NCBI GenBank assembly: GCA_903875225.1
Contig: CAIQVJ010000097.1
Span: 1-58,056 of the forward strand
Direction: 5' to 3'
Origin: an uncultured Pseudomonadota bacterium
Lineage (GTDB): Bacteria; Myxococcota_A; UBA796; SXON01
Length of the DNA stretch: 58,056 bases
How positions within the stretch are numbered: position 1 is the stretch's first letter; each line of letters opens with the position of its first letter. The position numbers and the translations under genes were made by a program. The notes below the pieces were generated by a model, which searched no databases, had not been told where the DNA came from, and worked only from the letters and a program-made list of their open reading frames with translations. Positions 17,652 to 25,768 of this stretch are shown one piece after another.

Positions 17652-18377
17652 ATGGCGGTCCTGGTGGCCGTGACCTGTGACCGCCGGCAGGGCGCGGCCG
17701 GCACCGGAGCCAACGTGCGACCCGGACGGGGCGAGGTCTGGGTGAGCGAGCTCACCGTGAGCCACCTCCGGGCCGTCGGGCTCACTCCGATCCTGCTGCC
17801 CCCCGGGGAGACCGACCTCGACCAGATGCTCTCGGCCGTGGGGGGCGTGGTGATCACCGGCGGCGGGTTCGACATCCACCCGGCCCACTACGGAAAGGCC
17901 GTGACAGCGCGGCTCGACAGGGTGGACGAGGCCCGGACGGGGCTGGAGCTCGCGCTCGTGCAGGCGTGCCTGCGGAGGGGGACCCCGGTGCTCGGGATCT
18001 GCGGCGGGATGCAGGCGATCGCGGTGGCGCTCGGGGGCGGACTGCTCCAGCACGTGCCCGGCCACGAGCAGGCGCACGACCCGGCCACCCCGGCACACGG
18101 GCTCGTGTGTGAGCCCGGCTGGGAGTGGCTCGGGAGCGAGGTGAACTCCACCCACCACCAGGCCTTGGACCCGAACCGCCCGGGCGCCGTGCACGTGGTC
18201 GCCCGCGCGCCCGACGGCACGATCGAGGCGATCACGGTGCCCGGCGCCTCGATGCTCGGCGTGGAGTGGCATCCGGAGCTGCTCGCGCAGCCCGGATCGA
18301 GCCCCGTCTTCTCGGCCTTCTCGACCAGCGTGCAGGCCGGGGCACGGCTCGCCGCTCCCGCGTGTTCTACACCGTGA
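17652..18377 (+). CDS. Class I glutamine amidotransferase-like gamma-glutamyl hydrolase (C26)
   Basis: 241 residues. Similar to PuuD-type gamma-glutamyl-GABA hydrolases. The nucleophile Cys117 is in LGICGGMQAIAVALGG, and His207 with Glu209 in GVEWHPE complete the triad. VVITGGGFDIHPAHYG is the oxyanion-side loop. It probably hydrolyses a gamma-glutamyl amide; the substrate is not evident. ATG 17652 follows the ltaE stop with no gap. TGA at 18375-18377 shares a base with an ATG that could start the next gene. Confidence 0.9.
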   Translation: MAVLVAVTCDRRQGAAGTGANVRPGRGEVWVSELTVSHLRAVGLTPILLPPGETDLDQMLSAVGGVVITGGGFDIHPAHYGKAVTARLDRVDEARTGLELALVQACLRRGTPVLGICGGMQAIAVALGGGLLQHVPGHEQAHDPATPAHGLVCEPGWEWLGSEVNSTHHQALDPNRPGAVHVVARAPDGTIEAITVPGASMLGVEWHPELLAQPGSSPVFSAFSTSVQAGARLAAPACSTP

Positions 18378-18406
18378 TGCCCCCTCCCCAACGGATCTCC
18401 GCGTCC

Positions 18407-19756
18407 ATGAAGCGCTCCCTCCTCCCGCTGTTGCTCACCACCCTCGTCGCGCCGGCGATCGGCGCCGAGCCCCCGACCGCCTACGATCAAGGCATGGCCG
18501 CGCTCACGGCCAAGGACGGCACGACCGCTGTGACGGCATTCCAGGCATGCCTCGCCGCAACCCCGTCCGACGATGCGTGCCGCTGGCAGCTGGGCTGGGC
18601 GTACTGGGTCCAGAACGACTGGCAGGACGTGGTGAGCGCCTGGGAGCCCCTCGCCCAGCGCACGCCCAGCTACGAGACGATCGCTCGGGATCTGCCTTCG
18701 GCCCGGGCCCAGCTGGCGACCCAGACCGCCGCGCAGGCCGCCCGCGCCTCGGCCCCGGCCACCTTCCCGCCGGGCAGGTCGGTCATCCGCCTGCGCGCGG
18801 TCGGCGACATGATGCTCGGCACGCTCTTCCCGGATGGCGCGCTCGCCCCGGACGACGCCGCTGGGACCTTCGACGCCGTGCGCAGCACCCTGCTCGACGC
18901 CGACATCACGTTTGGGAACCTCGAGGGCCCGCTCTGCGACAACCCGGCGCCCTCGGACAAGTGCAAGCCTGACGCCGCGCCCGGAAGCTGCTACGCGTTC
19001 CGCTCACCCACCCGCTACGGCACGCTCTACAAGGCAGCCGGGTTCGACGTGGTCTCCACGGCAAACAACCATGCGGGCGACTTTGGCGACGCCTGCCGGA
19101 TCGAGACCGAGCACACCCTCGACGCGGAGGGCATCCACTGGTCCGGGCAGCCCGGCACGGTGGCCGAGTGGACGGTGAACGGCGAGAAGATCGGGCTCAT
19201 CGGGTTCCACACCAACATGGCGTGCAACTACCTGAACGACACGGCCGGCGCGGTGGCGCTGGTGCAACAACTGGTGGCCCGCGACGACATCGTGATCGTC
19301 AGCTTTCACGGAGGCGCCGAGGGTTCCAAGGCGCAACACGTCCCCGTGGGGAAGGAGCTGTTCTACGGCGAGGATCGGGGCGACCTGCGCATCTTCACGC
19401 ACGCCGTGGTGGACGCCGGGGCTGATCTCGTGCTGGGGCACGGCCCCCACGTCATCCGCGGGATGGAGCTCTACAAGGGCCGGCTGATCGAGTACTCGAT
19501 GGGCAACTTCGCCACCTATGGCCGGTTCAACCTCTCCGGCGCACAGGGCATCGGCGAGATCCTCGAGGTGGGGCTCGCCGCAGACGGCGCGTTCGTCGGC
19601 GGGCGCATCATCGGGACCCGGCAGGAGGGCCAGGGCCGCCCGGTGCTGGACCCGCAGAACCAGGCCGCCGACCTGGTCCGGGCCCTGACGGCCTCCGACT
19701 TCGCGACGAACGGCGCGAAGATCGCGCAGGACGGGACGATCAGCGCCGCTAATTGA
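18407..19756 (+). CDS. Exported CapA-family protein (PGA_cap metallophosphatase fold)
   Basis: 449 residues from ATG 18407, whose first 20 residues (MKRSLLPLLLTTLVAPAIGA) are a clear signal peptide. ATG 18377, overlapping the previous stop, is the alternative. Residues about 25-110 resemble a tetratricopeptide-like helical part. The CapA domain follows: AVGDMMLG, DITFGNLEGPL, VVSTANNHAGDFG, VSFHGGAEG, DLVLGHGPHVIRG and SMGNFATY are the expected metal-ligand strands. CapA proteins take part in poly-gamma-glutamate capsule work in Bacillus, but many bacterial relatives have no such role. The neighbouring gamma-glutamyl hydrolase makes a gamma-glutamyl link worth considering. Its end overlaps the next reverse gene by eight bases. 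Confidence 0.88.
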   Translation: MKRSLLPLLLTTLVAPAIGAEPPTAYDQGMAALTAKDGTTAVTAFQACLAATPSDDACRWQLGWAYWVQNDWQDVVSAWEPLAQRTPSYETIARDLPSARAQLATQTAAQAARASAPATFPPGRSVIRLRAVGDMMLGTLFPDGALAPDDAAGTFDAVRSTLLDADITFGNLEGPLCDNPAPSDKCKPDAAPGSCYAFRSPTRYGTLYKAAGFDVVSTANNHAGDFGDACRIETEHTLDAEGIHWSGQPGTVAEWTVNGEKIGLIGFHTNMACNYLNDTAGAVALVQQLVARDDIVIVSFHGGAEGSKAQHVPVGKELFYGEDRGDLRIFTHAVVDAGADLVLGHGPHVIRGMELYKGRLIEYSMGNFATYGRFNLSGAQGIGEILEVGLAADGAFVGGRIIGTRQEGQGRPVLDPQNQAADLVRALTASDFATNGAKIAQDGTISAAN

Positions 19757-20345
19757 CGCTCAGCACCGTCTCGATGGTGAGCGCGCACGGAAAGGTCACG
19801 CTCATGATCGCGGACATCGTGCCGCAGTCCGCGCCGGCGCAGTCCATCGAGACGGCGTCGTCGTGCGTGTCGTCCGAGGGGGCGGAGAACTGGCCCCCGG
19901 CGGAGGAGGACGTGTTGATGACGGCGTCGAAGCCGAAGTCCTGGGGCGTGGTGTCGGAGCCGGTCGTGGCGTCGCACGCGTAGTTGGTGCCGGCTCCGGC
20001 GAAGGTGCAGGTGTCTGCGCTCGTGTCGCCATCGGTGAGGAGCGTGAAGGTCCGATCACCCGTCATGGTGAGCGTCACCGCGGTGCCGGGGGCGGAGAGC
20101 GGGACGTAGCTCTCGACATCGCCGCAGGTGTTGGCCGTCACGGTGGAGGTCACGACCACCCAGGCGCCGGCTTCGGGCTGGAAGACATCTGCGTCGGTGT
20201 CGGTGTCCGTGTCGGCGTCGCTGTCCGCATCGGTGTCGGCGTCAGCGTCGGTGTCGGCGTCCCCGGAGGCCGAGGTGTCGTCCTTGGCCACGCCGGTGCA
20301 GGCGAAGAGGGCGAGGGGGGCGAGGGACAGGAGGAAGGTGCGCAT
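19749..20345 (-). CDS. Putative lipoprotein with Asp/Thr-repeat linker
   Basis: 198 residues. The signal MRTFLLSLAPLALFAC ends in lipobox LFAC. Directly after the Cys is a stretch of alternating Asp with Ala, Thr or Ser (about residues 25-55), a surface-type linker common in this window. The remaining domain has four cysteines and beta-strand character. No family recognised. Probably on the outer membrane. Confidence 0.75.
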   Translation of the reverse strand: MRTFLLSLAPLALFACTGVAKDDTSASGDADTDADADTDADSDADTDTDTDADVFQPEAGAWVVVTSTVTANTCGDVESYVPLSAPGTAVTLTMTGDRTFTLLTDGDTSADTCTFAGAGTNYACDATTGSDTTPQDFGFDAVINTSSSAGGQFSAPSDDTHDDAVSMDCAGADCGTMSAIMSVTFPCALTIETVLSVN

Positions 20346-20378
20346 CCGGGCGCCTTATCCGGTTCGAAGCGAGCGACC

Positions 20379-20672
20379 CTACCGGGGACGCGGCTTCGTC
20401 CGAGGGTGCTCGGGCTTCGCCGGGGGAGACTCCGGGGAGAAGGACGGCGCCTGGTTCGCCCAGATCACCAGCTGGTTGGCCCTGTTCACCAGCTCGTCGG
20501 CGTCGGAGTGCAGCACGGCGAACTGCTGGGCGCGGCCCGAACTCCCGATGGCGCTCGCCGTCTCCGCGAGCTGGTCTGCCGCTGCCCGCAGGCGCACGGC
20601 GGCGTTCTCGGTGCGGGTGGCCCACGCCTCTCCCGAGTCGGCAGCGTAGAGCAGCGAGAGGGTGAACAGCAC
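20379..20672 (-). CDS. Small exported helical protein
   Basis: 97 residues. GTG start at 20672, one base after the upstream gene's TAG. A short leader (MLFTLSLLYAADSGEA) is followed by a helical stretch rich in Ala, Arg and Gln and a Pro/Lys/Arg-rich tail. No known family. Tight spacing implies co-transcription with the gene at 20674. Confidence 0.55.
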   Translation of the reverse strand: MLFTLSLLYAADSGEAWATRTENAAVRLRAAADQLAETASAIGSSGRAQQFAVLHSDADELVNRANQLVIWANQAPSFSPESPPAKPEHPRTKPRPR

Positions 20673-20673
20673 G

Positions 20674-21315
20674 CTATTCGCCCCCCGTCCCGCCGCCGGT
20701 GGCCGGCGCGTGCTGCTCCCCCTGCAACGCCTGCTCCATCGCGTCGCCCGAGTAGTCGAAGTACAGCGTCTGCGGCCCGCCGCCCCCGGGGCAGACGAAC
20801 TGCATCTGGTCGAGGCTGCCGTGAGGCCCCTGCACCAGCGCCTGACGCAACGCCTCCTCCCGACCCGAGCACAGCAGAAGGCGGATCCACGCGTACTCCC
20901 CCTGGATGTCCGGGACCATGATCGCGCCCTCCGGTGAGCGTCCCCGGGCGTACACCTCCGAGGTCACGGCGGTCGAGACCTGCAGGCGCATGGCGATGAG
21001 CAGCTTGAGCGCCAGGGGTGTGGGTCCAGGCTCCGATAGCTCCTGGAGGGCCAGCCGCGCGGCATCGTCGTAGTGCTCGAGCTTCGCGGCAGCGAGCGCT
21101 TGCTGGGCGAGAAACCCATGTCCCGGGCCGCATTGCGTGTAGCCCCCGGTCCAGGTCGTGGCCGCGCGTTCCGTGGAGCCCGCGTTGTACAAGGCGACCC
21201 CGCGGTCGAAGAGCAGGGTGCAGGGATCGGCGGAGACGGAAGGGTCGCCGGGCACTTCCGCCGACGACGCGGTCGTGGGCGGGCGATGCATGCAGGCGAG
21301 CAGCACGAGGAGCAT
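20674..21315 (-). CDS. Lipoprotein with TPR-like helices
   Basis: 213 residues from ATG 21315, chosen because MLLVLLACMHRPP is a lipoprotein signal (lipobox VLLAC). Helical repeats around CTLLFDRGVALYNAGSTERAA and FLAQQALAAAKLEHYDDAARLAL resemble tetratricopeptides. The end is Gly/Glu-rich. The start codon lies inside the long inverted repeat shared with the divergent GNAT gene. Confidence 0.75.
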   Translation of the reverse strand: MLLVLLACMHRPPTTASSAEVPGDPSVSADPCTLLFDRGVALYNAGSTERAATTWTGGYTQCGPGHGFLAQQALAAAKLEHYDDAARLALQELSEPGPTPLALKLLIAMRLQVSTAVTSEVYARGRSPEGAIMVPDIQGEYAWIRLLLCSGREEALRQALVQGPHGSLDQMQFVCPGGGGPQTLYFDYSGDAMEQALQGEQHAPATGGGTGGE

Positions 21316-21356
21316 TCCCGCAAGGTAGCCCGCCGGGCTACCTCGGCGAATGCTCC
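21309..21356. promoter_or_regulatory. Two-tier inverted repeat spanning both divergent start codons
   Basis: GGAGCATTC (21309-21317) is complementary to GAATGCTCC (21348-21356). Inside them AGGTAGCCC (21323-21331) pairs with GGGCTACCT (21335-21343) around GCC. The outer arms contain the start codons of the reverse lipoprotein (21315) and the forward GNAT gene (21350), so both genes begin ATG-CTC-C and have matching leaders. It could be an operator, an mRNA hairpin limiting initiation on both transcripts, or the trace of an inverted duplication. Confidence 0.7.
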
Positions 21357-21829
21357 CGAACCTCCCGCTCCCGTCCGGCTGGACCCTCCGCCTGGCCACA
21401 TCCGTCGACTCCACCACGGTCGCCGATCACATCCGCCGGATCTACGAAGAATTCGGCCTGGAGTTCGATCTGGAATTCGAGGACGACCTGCTGGACGTGG
21501 GCGCGACCTACCGCCATGGCGCCTTCTGGATCGTGGAGGGGTCAAACCGGCTGCAGGCCACCGCTGCGGTGCTCCCGAACGGCGGCTCCCGGCTGTTCAA
21601 GCGCCTGTACGTCTCGCCGACCGCGCGCCGCACGGGCATCGCGCGCTCGCTGCTCGGCGCGGCTCATGGATGGGGCGACTTCGTGCGGACGGAGCTCTGG
21701 AGCGACGTCCGCTTCCAGAACGCCCATCGGCTCTACCTCTCGGCAGGGTTCCACCCCGGGCCCACGCGGGTGCTGGAGGACCCGGACCGCAGCGTGGAGC
21801 GCTCGTTCTGGCTGGACTCGGGGGCCTGA
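21350..21829 (+). CDS. GNAT-family N-acetyltransferase
   Basis: 159 residues, the normal size of a single GNAT domain. The acetyl-CoA-binding segment is LYVSPTARRTGIARSLLGAA (about residues 84-103), preceded by strands ATAAVLPN and RLFKR and followed by NAHRLYLSAGFHP, the usual C-terminal helix and strand. The substrate is unknown. ATG 21350 lies in the outer arm of the inverted repeat. Confidence 0.82.
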   Translation: MLPNLPLPSGWTLRLATSVDSTTVADHIRRIYEEFGLEFDLEFEDDLLDVGATYRHGAFWIVEGSNRLQATAAVLPNGGSRLFKRLYVSPTARRTGIARSLLGAAHGWGDFVRTELWSDVRFQNAHRLYLSAGFHPGPTRVLEDPDRSVERSFWLDSGA

Positions 21830-21926
21830 TACCGGGCCCGAGGAGGACGCGGAGTCGTCGGGTGCGGGCGCGCGTCGACCCGTGGGCATCTTACCATCCC
21901 GGCGCATTTGGGGTTACAATCCTGCC

Positions 21927-22871
21927 ATGCGCCCAGCCCACACCACCCTGCCCGCAGCTGTCCGCGTGTACGAGGTGTCGCCGCGGGACGGGCTGCAGAA
22001 CGAGGCCACCGTCGTCTCCACGGCGCAGAAGGCCGAGCTGATCGCCCACCTCGTGGCCGCCGGACTGCGCGACGTCGAGGTCACGAGCTTCGTGCGGCCG
22101 CGGTGGATCCCGCAGCTCTCCGACGCCGCGGAGCTCGTGGCCATGCTGCCGCAGGTGGAGGGCGTGGACTACTGGGGCCTCGTGCCCAACCCCGTCGGCC
22201 TCGAGCGCGCGCTCAAGGCCCAGATGCACGGCGTCGGCACCGTGCTCTCCGCGAGCGAGACGCACAACAAGAAGAACCTCAACCGCACCGTCCGGGAGAG
22301 CCTCGCAGGCCTCGAGGAGCTGATCCCTGTCGCGAAGGACGAGGGGCTGCGGGTGCGATCCTACATCTCGACCGTGTTCGGCTGCCCCTACGAGGGCGAC
22401 GTAGCACCGGAGGCAACGCTCGCGTTGGCGGAGAGGCTGCTCGCCGCCGGCTGCGACGAACTGGTGCTGGGCGACACCGTGGGGATGGCGAACCCGGTGC
22501 AGGTCGAGAGCATGATCCGGCTGCTGCTCGATCATGGTGTCCGCATCGACCAGATCGCCGTGCATTTCCACGACACGCGCGGCACCGCCCTCGCGAACGC
22601 CCTCGCCGCGTTGTGGTGCGGCGTCACCACGTTCGATGCCTCGATCGGCGGGTTGGGCGGCTGTCCCTACGCGCCCGGCGCTGCCGGAAACCTCGCGAGC
22701 GAGGACCTGGTGCACATGTTCGAGGCCATGGGGGTGCGCACCGGGGTAGACCTCGAAAAGCTGGCCGAGGCCGGTCACTTTGCGGAGCGGGTGCTGGGCC
22801 GCGAGCTCTCCGGTCGGTACCACCAGTTCCACGCGGGCTCGGCGCGCCGCGCTCACACCCGCACAGCGTAG
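21927..22871 (+). CDS. mvaB: Hydroxymethylglutaryl-CoA lyase
   Basis: 314 residues, typical size. The enzyme cleaves HMG-CoA to acetoacetate and acetyl-CoA at the end of leucine breakdown. VSPRDGLQNE, the metal-binding AVHFHDTRGTALAN, and GLGGCPYAPGAAGN with the catalytic Cys near residue 250 are all present. It is the first gene of a packed forward run, with an FHA-domain gene seven bases downstream, which is an unusual partner for leucine catabolism. ATG 21927 begins the conserved N-terminus. Confidence 0.95.
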   Translation: MRPAHTTLPAAVRVYEVSPRDGLQNEATVVSTAQKAELIAHLVAAGLRDVEVTSFVRPRWIPQLSDAAELVAMLPQVEGVDYWGLVPNPVGLERALKAQMHGVGTVLSASETHNKKNLNRTVRESLAGLEELIPVAKDEGLRVRSYISTVFGCPYEGDVAPEATLALAERLLAAGCDELVLGDTVGMANPVQVESMIRLLLDHGVRIDQIAVHFHDTRGTALANALAALWCGVTTFDASIGGLGGCPYAPGAAGNLASEDLVHMFEAMGVRTGVDLEKLAEAGHFAERVLGRELSGRYHQFHAGSARRAHTRTA

Positions 22872-22878
22872 CAGCCCC

Positions 22879-23661
22879 ATGGCCGGCAGCTTTCTCCGCG
22901 TGGTGTCCGGGAGCCGACTCGGGCTCAACATTCCGCTCAAGCCGAAAGAGACGCTGGTGATCGGCCGGCGCGAGGGCAACCTGCTGCTCGACGACGCCCT
23001 GATCTCGGGGAAGCACTGCCAGGTCGTGCACCGCAACGGCGAGTACGTGCTGCAGGACCTCGGCAGCACCAACGGCACCACCGTGGACGGCCGACTCGTG
23101 CGCGAGCACGTGCTCAAGCCGGGCAACGAGATCGCGCTGGGGAGCACGCGCCTGCTCCTGTTCGCCGGCACCGAGATCGACGGCGGCGCAACCACGAGTG
23201 ACGAGGCCGAAGCCGCCGCTGCATCCGCGCTCGCCGAGCCGGGTCGGACGAGCGAGGCCAACCTCGCATGGCTCCTCGATGAAGAGCTGGTGGAGCTGGG
23301 CGGCAGCGGAGATCGCACCCGCGGTCCGGCCGACGTGATCGGCCAGGAGCTCCGCCTGCCCCCGGGGTTGAACGCCGTGCTCGAGGTGATCGCGGGCCAG
23401 GACATCGGCAAGGTCTACCGGTTCACCCGCGGGAACGTGCACATCGGTCGCCGCGCCGGAGAGGTGCCGCTCTCCGACGGGGAGGTCTCCCGTCGGCACT
23501 CCGTCATCGAGGTGTTCGGCCGGGAGATGATCTTCCTGCGGGACCTCGGCAGCACCAACGGCACCTACCACAACGGCAAGCGCACCCCCGTCGGGCGGCT
23601 CCGCACCGGCGACACCATCGGCGTCGGCAAGACGGTCCTCAAGCTCCAGGTGAAGAAATGA
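22879..23661 (+). CDS. Double-FHA-domain protein
   Basis: 260 residues. Two forkhead-associated domains bind phosphothreonine. The first spans about 5-95 (VIGRREGNLLLDD, ISGKHCQVV, DLGSTNGTTV), the second about 165-258 (HIGRRAGEVPLSD, VSRRHSVIEV, DLGSTNGTYH). An acidic Ala/Glu-rich linker separates them. Both domains keep the Arg, Ser and Asn that contact phosphothreonine. A Ser/Thr kinase partner is therefore expected; the kinase-FGE fusion at 35405 is the only kinase in view. It overlaps the next gene by four bases. Confidence 0.92.
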   Translation: MAGSFLRVVSGSRLGLNIPLKPKETLVIGRREGNLLLDDALISGKHCQVVHRNGEYVLQDLGSTNGTTVDGRLVREHVLKPGNEIALGSTRLLLFAGTEIDGGATTSDEAEAAAASALAEPGRTSEANLAWLLDEELVELGGSGDRTRGPADVIGQELRLPPGLNAVLEVIAGQDIGKVYRFTRGNVHIGRRAGEVPLSDGEVSRRHSVIEVFGREMIFLRDLGSTNGTYHNGKRTPVGRLRTGDTIGVGKTVLKLQVKK

Positions 23662-24335
23662 TGCTCATCTGGCTCGGACTCACCCTCCGCGCCCTCGCCG
23701 ACGTGCCCGCAGACGCCGCGATCGCCGCCAACATCACCGAAGACGTCGGCCTGCGCGAGGCGGCGTACCGCAGGTTGATGGCGCCGGAGGCCACCTCGGC
23801 CGTGCTCGTCCGGCTCAAGGCGCCCGACCTCGACCCGCAGCAGCGCTGGGTGCTGATCCGCTCGCTCGGCCCGAACCCGAGCGAGGACGCCCGCACCACC
23901 CTCGTCGCGCTCGCAGACAGCAAGGACGCCATGGTGCGCTCCGCCGTGATGGAGGCGCTCGGAGACCGCGGCGACAAGGCCCTCACCGGCAAGGTCGTCC
24001 GGGGGCTCACCGACCCCGCGCTGCTCGTACACGCAGCCGCGCTCGACGCGCTGATCCAGCTCAAGGACCCTTCGGCGCTCGCCGATCTGGACGTTGCGCT
24101 CACCGATCCGAAGGGCACCTACCGCGGCACGTCGTTCCGCCAGAAGATCGTCCGGGCCGAGGCGGCCTGCGGTCGGGACAGCGCGCGCTACCTCGCAGCC
24201 GCGCTGCTGGACCACGATCCCGACGTGGCGGATGCCGCCCGCACCGGGCTCGAGGCCATGGCCGGATTCTCCTACCGGGAAGGACGGACGCCCGATCAAG
24301 AGGCCGAGGCCTGGCGACGCTGGGCGGGCGGATGA
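23658..24335 (+). CDS. Exported HEAT-repeat protein
   Basis: 225 residues. A short hydrophobic N-terminus (MMLIWLGLTLRALA) may direct export. The rest is helical pairs of HEAT type (for example LVALADSKDAMVRSAVMEAL, and LTDPALLVHAAALDALIQL), with Asp-Pro turns repeated about every 35 residues. Likely a scaffold. ATGA overlaps join it to the FHA gene before it and the lipoprotein after it, so the three are translated together. Confidence 0.8.
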   Translation: MMLIWLGLTLRALADVPADAAIAANITEDVGLREAAYRRLMAPEATSAVLVRLKAPDLDPQQRWVLIRSLGPNPSEDARTTLVALADSKDAMVRSAVMEALGDRGDKALTGKVVRGLTDPALLVHAAALDALIQLKDPSALADLDVALTDPKGTYRGTSFRQKIVRAEAACGRDSARYLAAALLDHDPDVADAARTGLEAMAGFSYREGRTPDQEAEAWRRWAGG

Positions 24336-24835
24336 TGCGGGCGCCCTTCTGGGCAGTGGCCGTGGGGGTGCTGGCATCCTGCTCCAAGCCGCCCGAAGTG
24401 CCGCTCTCGCCCGAGCTCCATGGCTGGAAGGAGGAGGGTGACCTCGTCGTGAACGGGCTCGCAGAGGTCAAGGCGCTCTGGAAGGAAGGACAGCGCGAGG
24501 CCGCTCGAAAGCTGGCCGGACAGGTCTACACCGAGCGCTGGGAACCGCGGCTCGAGCGGGCAGCCCGGCAGATCGACCCCGACGCGTGTCGGCAGACCGA
24601 GTACAGCTTCGGGCTCCTGCTCGTGGAGCTGGAGGTCAAGGGTGGCCGCGACCACGTCGACGAGCGGATTCGCGCCGTGGACGAGCGCGTGGAGGCGGTG
24701 ACCCGCGCTGCAGAGAAGGCATACCCCCCGCCGGGTCAGGCCGGCGCGCCCCAGGCCATGCAGGACGACGCTCCGTCGCGACCCATCGTTCCTCCCGTCG
24801 CGCCCGCCTGGGACGAACCGCAGGAGCCGCAGTAG
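24332..24835 (+). CDS. Small lipoprotein in the FHA/HEAT operon
   Basis: 167 residues. The signal ends in lipobox LASC, near residue 17. The mature part is helical and charged (KEEGDLVVNGLAEVKALW, and GRDHVDERIRAVDERVEAV), then a Pro-rich tail (PIVPPVAPAW). No known family. It overlaps the HEAT gene by four bases and precedes the diguanylate cyclase by 75 bases. Confidence 0.75.
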   Translation: MMRAPFWAVAVGVLASCSKPPEVPLSPELHGWKEEGDLVVNGLAEVKALWKEGQREAARKLAGQVYTERWEPRLERAARQIDPDACRQTEYSFGLLLVELEVKGGRDHVDERIRAVDERVEAVTRAAEKAYPPPGQAGAPQAMQDDAPSRPIVPPVAPAWDEPQEPQ

Positions 24836-24895
24836 GGCTGGGTCGCGCCGGGCCCGCCGCCTCGGTCGCCCGCTCGGGGAGGCTCCCGCTCCGAC

Positions 24896-24902
24896 GGGAG
24901 GG
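24896..24902 (+). promoter_or_regulatory. Shine-Dalgarno for the GTG start of the diguanylate cyclase
   Basis: GGGAGGG lies eight bases before GTG 24911. It favours that codon over GTG 24929, six codons downstream. Confidence 0.55.
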
Positions 24903-24910
24903 CCCTGCCT

Positions 24911-25768
24911 GTGGCATCATGCCGCGGAGTGAACGTCACCCAGCCCGCGGTCCGCAGCTCGCTGCTCATCCTCCAGGGAGTGGTGTTCGCCGTGGCGCTC
25001 GACATCGTGGACAAGGCGCTCGCGCCCGGCCTCTCGCTCGCGGTGTTCTACGTCATCCCCGCGGCGGTCGCCGCCTGGTTCGGCAATGGTCTCCTGGGCG
25101 CTGCCGTCGGCGTCCTGATGACGTCGGCCTGGACGGAGGCCGACGCGTTCGACCAGCTCTACGACTTCCAACACCCGTGGTTCCTCGTCTGGAACGGCGC
25201 GATCCACTTCGCGTTCGTGCTCATCGTCGTGTACCTGCTGCGCTCGCTGCGCCACTCCCTGGATGACGCCCGTCGCCTCGCATCCACCGACCCGCTCACC
25301 GGCCTGCCGAACCGGCGCACGTTCCAGGTCGCGACACAGATCGAGCTCGACCGGAACCAGGTGCTGACCATGCTGTACATGGACGTGGACGGGTTCAAGA
25401 ATGTAAACGACAGCCAGGGGCACACCGCAGGGGACACGCTGCTGATCCAGATCGCGCGGGAGCTGCAGGCCTCGATGCGGGCCCAGGACGTGTTGGCGAG
25501 GCTGGGCGGTGACGAGTTCGCGGTCCTGCTCCCGGGGATGACCAGCGAGGAGGGGGTGGGCCTCGCCAACCGCATGCGCGAAGGCCTGGATCGGGCCATG
25601 GTGCGCTACGGATGGCCCGTGAGCTTCAGCGTCGGTGTGCTCACCGTGCAGGGGGCGGGTGGGAGGTTCGACGTTCTGCTCCACCACGCAGACGCGCAGA
25701 TGTACGCCGCCAAGCGGAGCGGCAAGGCGCGCTGCGTGGCGGAAACCATAGAAGCCAGCGCCTCGTGA
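24911..25768 (+). CDS. Membrane diguanylate cyclase (GGDEF)
   Basis: 285 residues. About three hydrophobic segments occupy residues 17-110 (for example LILQGVVFAVAL, VFYVIPAAVAAWF and HFAFVLIVVYLL) and form the sensor part. The GGDEF domain starts at STDPLTGLPNRR. The active site GGDEF is intact at about 199-203. An RxxD inhibitory site (RAQD, 190-193) lies five residues upstream, so product inhibition is likely. The enzyme would make cyclic di-GMP, which in relatives controls motility and surface polymers. The stop overlaps the next GTG start. Confidence 0.93.
   Translation: MASCRGVNVTQPAVRSSLLILQGVVFAVALDIVDKALAPGLSLAVFYVIPAAVAAWFGNGLLGAAVGVLMTSAWTEADAFDQLYDFQHPWFLVWNGAIHFAFVLIVVYLLRSLRHSLDDARRLASTDPLTGLPNRRTFQVATQIELDRNQVLTMLYMDVDGFKNVNDSQGHTAGDTLLIQIARELQASMRAQDVLARLGGDEFAVLLPGMTSEEGVGLANRMREGLDRAMVRYGWPVSFSVGVLTVQGAGGRFDVLLHHADAQMYAAKRSGKARCVAETIEASAS

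Noticed and set aside
19749..19756. Frameshift or misassembly at the overlap of the CapA-like gene and the reverse lipoprotein
   Set aside because: Eight-base tail-to-tail overlaps are common in dense GC-rich genomes, and both proteins look complete.
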